Assembly (NCBI GenBank): GCA_964389675.1
Contig: CAYMEV010000005.1
Coordinates: 68,027 to 132,026, forward strand
Source: CAYMEV01 sp964389675 [NCBI: uncultured Candidatus Sumerlaeota bacterium]
Lineage (GTDB): Bacteria; CAYMEV01
Length of the DNA stretch: 64,000 nt
Reading direction: 5' to 3'
Shown here: piece by piece, positions 27,362-36,200 of the stretch
Layout of the letters: each line of letters begins with the position of its first letter
Position numbering within the stretch: position 1 is the first letter of the stretch
Notes under the pieces: model-generated
Seen by the model: the letters and a program-made list of their open reading frames with translations, nothing else
What the model was told of the DNA's origin: nothing
The model's database searches: none
Translations under genes and position numbers: made by a program

Positions 27362-27712
27362 ATGCAGATCCCGAAAAACATAGAACTCCAATACATTATT
27401 CCAGATGATTTATGGTTCTTCAGCGGGCATTTTCCCGGAAATCCTGTATTTCCCGGTATCATGCTTATTTCACTTGGGATTGCAAAGCTTAAGGAAAAAT
27501 ATCCCAGGGTTTCCGAATACCGGTTAAGCAGTATCAAATACTGCAGATTTAAGGATATAATAAAACCAAATGAGACTATAAAACTTAAGTATAATGTAAA
27601 TTTCCAGCAGGATAATCCAGATCATCTGGAGATAAATTATATGATCGAAAAATTCTATAATATTTCTTTAAAAGCTAGTCTATTTATGAGCAAAGGAGCT
27701 GGTCATGATTGA
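27362..27712 (+). CDS. FabZ/ApeI-like hotdog protein lacking the catalytic glutamate
   Basis: 116 residues with the hotdog-dehydratase core GHFPGNPVFPG including the active-site His. In FabZ the next helix carries the catalytic Glu (PGVLILEAMAQ); here it reads PGIMLISLGIAK, with Ser at that position. The N-terminal FabZ segment (PFLLVDR) is also missing. It therefore resembles the ApeI/thioester-dehydratase-like branch more than true FabZ. It occupies the lpxD-lpxA slot where fabZ normally lies and overlaps lpxA by 8 bases. Enzymatic activity is uncertain; binding of a hydroxyacyl-ACP is possible. Confidence 0.85.
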   Translation: MQIPKNIELQYIIPDDLWFFSGHFPGNPVFPGIMLISLGIAKLKEKYPRVSEYRLSSIKYCRFKDIIKPNETIKLKYNVNFQQDNPDHLEINYMIEKFYNISLKASLFMSKGAGHD

Positions 27713-28481
27713 TAAAACCGCAATTATTTCCAAGGATGCCAATATTGACATGGATGTGGATATTGGAGCTTACAGCATTATTGGAAAGGATGTCACAATT
27801 TCTAAAGGCACAACTGTCGGAACTCATTGTATAATTGAAGGCCCCACACAAATCGGGAAAAACAACAGGATTTTCCACCACTGCTCTCTGGGTACTGAAC
27901 CTCAGGATATAACTTATAATAATGAAGAAACGAGGCTTATCATTGGAGATAACAATGTTATCAGGGAATTCTGCTATTTCAACAGGGGCACAATCCATGG
28001 AAGCAGGCAGACAGTCATTGGAAATAATAACTATTTAATGGGTTATGTGCATGTAGCACATGATTGTGTGATAAAGGACAGGATTATTATGGCAAATGCT
28101 GTGAATTTAGCAGGACATGTCATGATTGACAGCTATAGTTTTATCGGCGGCTTATCCGGCATACACCAGTTCTGCAGGATAGGGGCATACACAATGGTCG
28201 GGGGAGCTTCAGCCGTGACTGAAGATGTGCTCCCTTATTCAATAGTCTACGGGAACAGGGCTAAAACTGCAAATATAAATATTATAGGCCTTGAGAGGAA
28301 TAATTTTGGAAAAGAAAGGATTTCACTTATTAAGAAGGCTTTTGAAATGATATACAGGTCAAAATATAATACAACAGAAGCAGTAGGAAAACTCAGGGAG
28401 CTATATCCAGATTCCCCTGATATTTCATATCTTGTCAAGTTTGTTGAAGGATCAAAGAGAGGAATAGCCGGCCATGCCTAA
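27705..28481 (+). CDS. lpxA: UDP-N-acetylglucosamine acyltransferase LpxA
   Basis: A 258-residue beta-helix acyltransferase for the first step of lipid A synthesis. Hexapeptide repeats fill the first two-thirds; the catalytic His is in YVHVAHDCVI, followed by LAGHVMI, GGLSGIHQF and VLPYSIVYGNRA, all typical of LpxA, then a helical C-domain. The length matches the E. coli enzyme closely. Whether it prefers UDP-GlcNAc or the 3-amino analogue cannot be read directly; the neighbouring oxidoreductase gene raises the question. Confidence 0.96.
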   Translation: MIDKTAIISKDANIDMDVDIGAYSIIGKDVTISKGTTVGTHCIIEGPTQIGKNNRIFHHCSLGTEPQDITYNNEETRLIIGDNNVIREFCYFNRGTIHGSRQTVIGNNNYLMGYVHVAHDCVIKDRIIMANAVNLAGHVMIDSYSFIGGLSGIHQFCRIGAYTMVGGASAVTEDVLPYSIVYGNRAKTANINIIGLERNNFGKERISLIKKAFEMIYRSKYNTTEAVGKLRELYPDSPDISYLVKFVEGSKRGIAGHA

Positions 28482-29421
28482 TAATAAAGATAAGATAAAA
28501 GCAGCTGTCATCGGTACCGGCTACCTGGGTTCCATTCATGCAAGAATTTACTCCGAGCTGAATCAGGCTGAACTTATTGGTGTCGTAGATATTGACGAAA
28601 ATAAGGGTATTGAGGTTGCCAGGAAATACAATACAAGATATTACAGGAACATTGAAGACATTATTGAATCAGTAGATGCTGTATCCATTACCGTTCCTAC
28701 ATCAGATCACCTTAGAATGTCTCTGCCATTTATAAAAAAGGGGAAGGCACTCCTTATAGAGAAACCGATTGCACATGATATTGAAGCTGGCAACAGGATA
28801 ATAAAGGAAGCAGAAGCCCACAATTCAATTATACAGATAGGACACCTCGAGCGTTTTAACCCTGCCATAGCATTTATCAGTGAGAAGATTCTCGATCCGC
28901 TATTTGTTGAATTCATTAGAATCGGGCCTTTTGTTGGAAGAGGAACAGATGTTGATGTAATAAGGGAGCTCATGATACATGACCTTGACCTCATCAATTT
29001 TTTCGTTAAGCAGAAGATCATATCCATTGATGCAATAGGGGCGCCTGTCCTAAGCGATAAAACAGATATTGTAACTGCCTGGATAGTTTTTGAAAAAGGT
29101 TGCAGGGCAAACCTGACCGCCTCCAGGGTAAGCCTGGAAAAGGAAAGAAAGATAAGGATATTCCAGAAGAACGGCTGTTTCAGCCTTGATCTGATTAATC
29201 AGACAGGCAGATTCCTTTACAGTGATAAAAACGGTAAAAAGCCTGAAATTATACTGGAAGAGCTGGAAATCACAAAAGGGGAACCGCTGAAACTCGAAAT
29301 TGAGTCATTTCTGGACTGCATATTGAACAAGAAGGTTCCCCTGGTAACTGCCAAAGATGGTTTAGCTGCCCTTAAGCTTTCAGACAGGCTGAACGAAAGA
29401 ATATTCATACCAGATAATTAG
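28474..29421 (+). CDS. Gfo/Idh/MocA-family oxidoreductase in the lipid A cluster (GnnA-like candidate)
   Basis: 315 residues: a Rossmann dinucleotide-binding start AAVIGTGYLGSIHA, the family motif LIEKPIAHD with its lysine, GHLERFNPA, and a C-terminal alpha/beta domain. Genes of this family lie between lpxA and lpxB in several diderms. In Acidithiobacillus and Leptospira GnnA oxidises UDP-GlcNAc at C3 so that the aminotransferase GnnB can install an amino group, giving amide-linked lipid A. No GnnB-type gene is adjacent here, so the role is inferred from position. It overlaps lpxA by 8 bases and is 2 bases before lpxB. Confidence 0.9.
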   Translation: MPNNKDKIKAAVIGTGYLGSIHARIYSELNQAELIGVVDIDENKGIEVARKYNTRYYRNIEDIIESVDAVSITVPTSDHLRMSLPFIKKGKALLIEKPIAHDIEAGNRIIKEAEAHNSIIQIGHLERFNPAIAFISEKILDPLFVEFIRIGPFVGRGTDVDVIRELMIHDLDLINFFVKQKIISIDAIGAPVLSDKTDIVTAWIVFEKGCRANLTASRVSLEKERKIRIFQKNGCFSLDLINQTGRFLYSDKNGKKPEIILEELEITKGEPLKLEIESFLDCILNKKVPLVTAKDGLAALKLSDRLNERIFIPDN

Positions 29422-29423
29422 CC

Positions 29424-30611
29424 ATGAAAAAGGTATTTATCTCCACCGGGGAGGTCTCAGGAGACCATTACGGAGCACTCCTTGCCTCAGGCTTAAAGGA
29501 AATTGATCCATCTATTACAATTTATGGCATTGGCGGGAAAGAGATGCAGAAGTCAGGAGTAGATACCATATTCGATATAAAGGATATAGAGGCGATGGGG
29601 TTTGTTGAGGTACTCTCGAAGCTGACAGGAATATACAGGATAATAAAGGAAACATCCCGATTTATAATCAGGAACGACATAGACTTATTTATACCCATTG
29701 ATAACCCGGATTTCAATTTCAGAGTAATTAAAAGATTAAAAGGCCTGAGGACAAAAGTTTTTTATTATATTCCCCCTCAGGTATGGGCATGGAGAAAGAA
29801 AAGGGTTTTTTTCCTTAAAAGGCACGTTGATAAGACAGGGGTTATTTTCCCGTTTGAAAAGGATTTTTATTCTAAATACGGCATAAATGCTGTTTATGAA
29901 GGCCATCCTCTGGCAGAAAGGTATATAGAAGGCAATATGGATCTGGATAAATTGAAAGACAGATTCATGAAGATAAAGGCAAAAGAAATAGAATTTAACC
30001 TGGCAATCCTTCCAGGCAGCAGGGAAACAGAGATCGATGCCATTCTTCCAGTACTTATTGAAACTCACAGATACCTCAAAAATACTTTCCCTTTGATTAG
30101 ATCCCATATACCCGTATCACCGAATGTAAGCAGGGAATTCATAATGCCTTATATAAGTGATATCGAAAATGATATAATACTGCATGACAATGTGGATGAG
30201 GTATTTGCCTTCTGCGATTTTGCACTGATAGCATCAGGTACAGCTACACTGCAGGCCTGTCTTTACCCGATTCCTTATTTACTGGTTTATAAAATGCACA
30301 AATTATCCTTTATTATTGCCAAATTTTTCGCAAAGCTTAATAAAGCAAAGTTTATCGGCATATGCAATATTATTGCGGATAAGCTTATTATCCCGGAGTA
30401 TATACAGGGTCAGGCATCTCCTGAAAAATTAGCAGAAGCAGTAGAAAGCTTTGTTTCCAATTTTGAGAAGGTTAAGGACATGATCGGGTCATTCCTGAAT
30501 ATAAGAAAAACACTTTACCGTAAGGGTTCTATCAGGTTAATATCAAGAGAAATATACAGTATGCTGGATAAAGGAGACATTTCTGATGAAGCTTTATCTA
30601 AGGTTTTTTAA
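29424..30611 (+). CDS. lpxB: Lipid-A-disaccharide synthase LpxB
   Basis: A 395-residue GT19 glycosyltransferase that joins lipid X to UDP-diacylglucosamine. The start FISTGEVSGDHYGA and YGIGGKEM are diagnostic. MGFVEVL, YYIPPQVWAW, VYEGHPLAE, ILPGSRETEI and ASGTATLQA follow in the family order. The length is normal. The 3' end overlaps the next gene by 26 bases. Confidence 0.97.
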   Translation: MKKVFISTGEVSGDHYGALLASGLKEIDPSITIYGIGGKEMQKSGVDTIFDIKDIEAMGFVEVLSKLTGIYRIIKETSRFIIRNDIDLFIPIDNPDFNFRVIKRLKGLRTKVFYYIPPQVWAWRKKRVFFLKRHVDKTGVIFPFEKDFYSKYGINAVYEGHPLAERYIEGNMDLDKLKDRFMKIKAKEIEFNLAILPGSRETEIDAILPVLIETHRYLKNTFPLIRSHIPVSPNVSREFIMPYISDIENDIILHDNVDEVFAFCDFALIASGTATLQACLYPIPYLLVYKMHKLSFIIAKFFAKLNKAKFIGICNIIADKLIIPEYIQGQASPEKLAEAVESFVSNFEKVKDMIGSFLNIRKTLYRKGSIRLISREIYSMLDKGDISDEALSKVF

Positions 30612-32472
30612 ATACTTATTCCGGTATCCGGTATCGCTCCTTGCAGGATTCTGCTGCATGGTCGTTTTTGCGCTTTCTTCAGGATTTTCAGTAGGCATGG
30701 TCTATCCACTGATGGATAAAATTTTTCTCAAATCGCCTGAAAATGAATATATCCAGAACTATACAATTGATACACACATTGAGCTTCTCAGGCAGGATTT
30801 TCAATATATAAGGGACAATAAGGTAGATAATTTCAAGGATATTAAGGAAATATTCATTAAAAGGGCTGTATTCTTTTTTGATCATTCTGACAGGGTGCTT
30901 GTTTTGAAGCTGATTGTAGTACTGTCTTTCATAGTTGTCTCACTAAAGCTTTTTTCCGGGTATTTCCTGGCATTTTTCTTTGTAAAGGTTGAACAGGGGG
31001 CTGTAAAATCCCTTCAGGATGATACTGTCAGCAGCCTTCTTCACCAGAACCTCTCGTTTTTTTCAAAATACAAGGTTGGAGATTTTATAAGCAGGATCGT
31101 AGCTGATATTAATCTTTTAAAAAACGTGGCAATTTCAAATTTTGCAGAATTTTTGAAAAACTTTTTTCTAATTTTGGTCTTTGTATCAATAGTGCTGTCA
31201 ATAAGCCTGAAGCTTTCGCTTATGATAATCATTCTTTTCCCTCCGCTTCTTATAATACTGAGAAGCATTAATTATAAAATTCGAAAGTATACAAACAGGG
31301 CTCAGAGCAATATTGCCGACATAACAGGTACAATAACTGAAACATTGAACAATATCCGTATTGTTCAGGGTTTTATGAAGCAGGATCATGAATATGGGAA
31401 AATCACAAAAAAAACTGCCAAATACAGGAACGCAAATACAAAACTATACAGGATCATGACATTATATTCGCCCTTATCTGAATTTCTTGGTACAATAGTA
31501 GCTCTATTCATACTTTATTATGGCGGAAGAATGGTATTAATCCAGGAATCTAATCTTACACCGGGCAAATTTTTCCTGTTTCTTGGAGCCATGCTGAGCT
31601 TAATACATCCAATGAATATAATCTCAAGACTGATCGGGCAGTTTCAGAATGGCACGGTTGCTTTGGAGAGGATTTTTCATATAATGGATTCGAAGCCTGA
31701 AGTCGTTGATGCACCTGATGCTATTGATAAAAACAGCTTTGAAGAATCCATAAAATTTGAAAATGTTTCATTTTCATATGATAAAGAGCACTATGTGCTT
31801 AAGGATATAAACCTTACAATAAAGAAGGGTGAATCCTTTGCGATAGTCGGAAAAAGCGGATGCGGGAAATCCACTATGATGGACCTTCTGGTAAGATTTT
31901 ATGATCCAGATAAGGGAAGAATACTTATAGATGGAACTGATATTAAGGATATTAAAATAAATTCATTAAGGCATCTGTTTGGAATAGTCAACCAGGAAAT
32001 ACTTTTGTTTAACACCAACATATACGAAAATATAGTCTATGGTGATGAATTCTCCGATGAAGAAATCAAAGAAGCACTGGAATTATCCTACAGCAATTAT
32101 TTTATAGAAAAACTTAAAAAAGGGCTTGATTTCGAGATTGGCGAGAGGGGCACAAGCCTTTCCGGGGGCGAGAGGCAAAGGCTTGCTATTGCAAGGGCTC
32201 TTATAAAAAAACCCTCAATTTTTATTTTTGATGAAGCGACAAGCAGTCTTGACAATGAATCAGAAACATTTATACAGAAGGCTTTTTCAAATCTTATCCA
32301 GGGGAAGACATCCATTATTATTGCTCATAGACTGTCGACAATCAAGGATGTTGATAAGATTATAGTGATGGAGGAAGGTGAAATATCTGCCATAGGTACC
32401 CACAAACAGCTTTATGATGAATGCCCGCTATATAAAAAATACTATGATCTGCAGTTTAATATAGATATATGA
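30586..32472 (+). CDS. msbA: Lipid A export ABC transporter, MsbA-like
   Basis: A 628-residue half-transporter: six transmembrane helices in the first 340 residues, then an ATPase domain with Walker A GKSGCGKST, Q-loop IVNQEILLF, signature LSGGERQRLAIARAL, Walker B IFIFDEATSSLD and the H-loop IAHRLSTI. Between TM1 and TM2 there is a longer than usual loop (about residues 45-100). It presumably flips core-lipid A across the inner membrane. The start lies inside lpxB but has AAAGGAG at good spacing. Confidence 0.9.
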   Translation: MKLYLRFFKYLFRYPVSLLAGFCCMVVFALSSGFSVGMVYPLMDKIFLKSPENEYIQNYTIDTHIELLRQDFQYIRDNKVDNFKDIKEIFIKRAVFFFDHSDRVLVLKLIVVLSFIVVSLKLFSGYFLAFFFVKVEQGAVKSLQDDTVSSLLHQNLSFFSKYKVGDFISRIVADINLLKNVAISNFAEFLKNFFLILVFVSIVLSISLKLSLMIIILFPPLLIILRSINYKIRKYTNRAQSNIADITGTITETLNNIRIVQGFMKQDHEYGKITKKTAKYRNANTKLYRIMTLYSPLSEFLGTIVALFILYYGGRMVLIQESNLTPGKFFLFLGAMLSLIHPMNIISRLIGQFQNGTVALERIFHIMDSKPEVVDAPDAIDKNSFEESIKFENVSFSYDKEHYVLKDINLTIKKGESFAIVGKSGCGKSTMMDLLVRFYDPDKGRILIDGTDIKDIKINSLRHLFGIVNQEILLFNTNIYENIVYGDEFSDEEIKEALELSYSNYFIEKLKKGLDFEIGERGTSLSGGERQRLAIARALIKKPSIFIFDEATSSLDNESETFIQKAFSNLIQGKTSIIIAHRLSTIKDVDKIIVMEEGEISAIGTHKQLYDECPLYKKYYDLQFNIDI

Positions 32473-33218
32473 TTACTGTTGGAATTATCACCAGAAACGA
32501 AGAAGCTAATATAAAAGAATGTATCTTATCTGCAGGCAGGATAACCGATAAAATATTAATAATAGATTCTTTGTCAGATGACAGGACAGTTGAAATAGCA
32601 AGAAGTCTGAATGCAGAGGTGATATTAAACGAATTTAGGGATTTTGTAACTCAAAAGAACCTGCTTATAAAGAAAAGCAGAACAGAATGGATATTTGTGC
32701 TTGATGCAGATGAGCGAATTACTGACAGGCTTGCTGAAGAGATCAGGAAAGAGATCGTTAATCCTTCCGTAAACGGCTTTTTTATCCCAAGAAAGTCTTT
32801 TTATATTGACAGGTATATAAATCATTGCGGATGGTACCCTGATTATGTCCTTAAGCTTTTTAGAACAGGCATGGGATCATTTGCAGGCAATCTTGTTCAT
32901 GAGACAGTTCAAATAAAGGGCAATACCAAAAAACTAAGGAATCATCTGCTTCACTACCCCTATAAAAGCATTTCACACCATATTAGAAAAATCAACCATT
33001 ACACCGACCTTTATACCATTGGAAATCCTGCCAAAAAATCTTCTATAGCAAGGATGCTGATCAATCCTGTCTATAAATTCATAAAAACCTATTTTCTGCA
33101 GTTCGGTGTCCTTGATGGCAAAGCAGGGATTATACTGAGCATTATGGCCTCATACTATACTTTCTTGAAATACCTTAAAATTTATGAAAGAAACCGAAAA
33201 AAATGTAATCACAACTAA
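32469..33218 (+). CDS. Family 2 glycosyltransferase, WaaE/KdtX-like
   Basis: A 249-residue GT-A glycosyltransferase. The N-terminus ITVGIITRNEEANI and IIDSLSDDRT, followed by the DADE metal motif in VLDADERI, match the beta-1,4-glucosyltransferase (WaaE/KdtX-like) group that decorates LPS inner core. FIPRKSFYI and the GWYPDYVLKLFR segment are also typical of that group. It overlaps msbA by 4 bases and ends the lipid A operon. The acceptor is not known. Confidence 0.88.
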   Translation: MITVGIITRNEEANIKECILSAGRITDKILIIDSLSDDRTVEIARSLNAEVILNEFRDFVTQKNLLIKKSRTEWIFVLDADERITDRLAEEIRKEIVNPSVNGFFIPRKSFYIDRYINHCGWYPDYVLKLFRTGMGSFAGNLVHETVQIKGNTKKLRNHLLHYPYKSISHHIRKINHYTDLYTIGNPAKKSSIARMLINPVYKFIKTYFLQFGVLDGKAGIILSIMASYYTFLKYLKIYERNRKKCNHN

Positions 33219-33251
33219 TAAGGCAGGATCAGGCCTGTCAAAGCAGGAATA

Positions 33252-36200
33252 ATGGCAAAATCCAGGGAATTTAAAGAAGAGGGATTATTACTGAACAGGT
33301 ATTATATCCTCAGGCTTTTGGGAAAAGGCGGGATGGGATCTGTTTACCTTGCAAGGGACACCTTCTGGGATGACTCGCTGATAGCCCTGAAAACGATAAA
33401 CAGGGGGATCTTCAGGAAGGACTCCGAAGCTGCCCTTTCACAATTTAAGAATGAATATGATATAATGACCCGGCTGGAACACCCCAACCTCATAATGGTG
33501 AAGACACTTGAATTTGATAAGGTTAAGAATTCATATTACATTATAATGGAATATTTTGAAGGAACGACCCTTAATGAGCTGATGAAGTCAAAGGGCCAAT
33601 ATTCTGCCGGGGAAGCTGTAAATATAATTATACCCCTGCTGAGGGCTTTAGGGTTTATTCACAGCAGAAATATCGTTTACCGCGATGTAAAACCGCATAA
33701 TATCATAATTAACGGTAATGGAATTAAACTTGCCGATTTCGGCCTTTCAAATTTTATAAATATTGACGACAGAATGATAAGAGGCAGTGTATATTATATG
33801 GCCCCTGAAGCCCTGAAAGGAGATACCGATCAGAGAACAGACATTTATTCATTAGGAATCCTCTTTTATACTCTCCTGACAGGGAAACACCTGATAAAAG
33901 ATAAAGTATTATCAAAATGCATTTCAGTATTAGGTGATGAAGAATCATACAATTCTGTCTGCTCTGCATCCCTCAATGAAGTAAATGATGATGGGATCAG
34001 GGATATAATTGCAGGAATGATTGCGCACAAGAAATCCGGCAGATACAATTATTGTTCAGATATAATAAAAGATCTCAATGAATTATGCGGGCTGGATCAT
34101 GAATATGAAACAGAAGCAACCAGGGAAGCATATGTATCGACCTCAGAGTTTATTGGCAGGAAAAGGGAATTCAGAAAGCTTATCAGTTTTCTAAACTGCA
34201 GAAAGGATCATGCAGGGCTATGCATTGTGCGTGGATCGCAGGGTGTGGGAAAAACCAGGCTACTGTCTGAATTTAAGAAATATTGTATTCTGAATGATAT
34301 TGAGTATTTCGAAAGTGAATGCATTGAATCGGTTGAAGTAGCATATTATCCTTTAATACAGATCATCAACCAGATACTGATGAGGGCGGAAGCTTCACTC
34401 ATTGATAAATACGGTGAATTTCTTATCAATCTTACCCCATACAATAAAATACTGAGTGATATGAATTTCAATCCCAGCCAGAAACCAGGGTATAATAAAG
34501 AAACTCTAAATGATATTCTTATTAACTTTTTCCTGGAATACTCTGATAATCAGAAAAACCGCGTAATATTCTGCCTGAATGATTTTCACAACTCAGACAG
34601 TAATACCAGAGAACTGATAAGGCTTTTGCAGAAAAGAATTTCAAATGATGATAAATATAAGAACCTTAAAATTGTTATGTCTATCAGGGGTATTGGGAAA
34701 TCAGTATTGAGGGATATTTCAGGCGATGTTACTGATTCAGGAAGCATTGTAAGCATAAAGCCATTCACGCCAGGTGAAACAAGGGATTATATCCACTCTG
34801 TATTCGGAATAAGGCATATAGACAGAACCATATATTCATCAGTCCCGCTGATAACTGATATAGTGAGAGGGAATCCCCTGTATCTCAAGGAATTTCTCAG
34901 AATGCTGATTATGGATAAAATAATCAATAGAAGTGCATCCGGCTGGAAGATTGAAAGACCCATTAATGATGTTTATATGCCAAATAATATGATAGAATTG
35001 TTTGAAAACAAAATAAGGCTTTTATCCCTGAATTATTCTGAGCAAAGGCTGCTGAACCTTCTGGGTCTGATTGATATTGGACTTGATATAAATCAGATTA
35101 AGGCTCTATCTGATTCATTTATACCTTCCAGCATAAGCGTAAGGGCTTTCCTGACTAAGATGGAGAAAAACAATATCATCCAGTCATTTAAGAAGGAGCA
35201 TGGCATCTATTTTGTGATTTCTTATAAGCTGATAAGGAAAATTATATCAGGTTCAGCTGAAAACAGGTCAAAAATGCATTCCTACATCGGAGAAAGATTT
35301 GAAGAAATTTTCAAAAACCAGATTCATGATTATCTTGATATTATAGCTTATCACTATTCAAATTCAGACAGGATTCAAAAAGCAATTTACTACCTAAAAA
35401 AAGCAGGAGATAAAGCCCGAAAAAGCTTTAATTTTAAAAAGGCCCTGCAATTATATGAAAAAGCATTATCCCTCCTTGGCGACAATGAACCTGATGAAAG
35501 GATATATCTGTTATTAAAAAAATCAGTTTCACTTGAATTTATCGGAAAAACAGATGACTCCTTCAAAATAAACAATTACTGCCTGGAACAGAGCATCAGG
35601 CTTAAAAACGACCACATGACAGCCTTATCAAGAAAACACCTCGCAAGCAATTACAGAAGATTTGGAGAAGCCGAGAATGCCATTAATGAGCTGAAAAAGG
35701 CCCTTGATTTCTTCCTGCTGAAAGCTGATAAAATTAATATTTCAGAGATATACTGCGAGCTTGGGACAAATTATCATTATCTTGCAGAATATGAACAAGC
35801 CATGGAATATTACAGAAAATATAAAAATATTGCAGAAGAAACAGGAAATCAAAAGGAATACAGCAATGCCCTGGGCAATATAGGAAATACATACTGGAGC
35901 AAAGGCGAATTCAACAAGGCTCTTTATCATTATAATAAACAGAGGGAAATTGCCATTGAAATCGGGGATAAGCTCAGTTATGGCTATGCAACAGGAAATA
36001 TGGGAAGCATTCTTTTCTATGCCGGTGATCATGAAAAGGCTTATGACTTCTTTGAACAGAAGAAAAAGATCTGCAAAGAAATGGGTGATAGAAGGGGATA
36101 TGGCCATATCCTTGGCAATATGGGCGTTTTTTATTATTGCAAAGAAGAATACAAACAGGCCATGGAATGCTTCAAGAATCAAAACAGGATTTGCAAAGAG

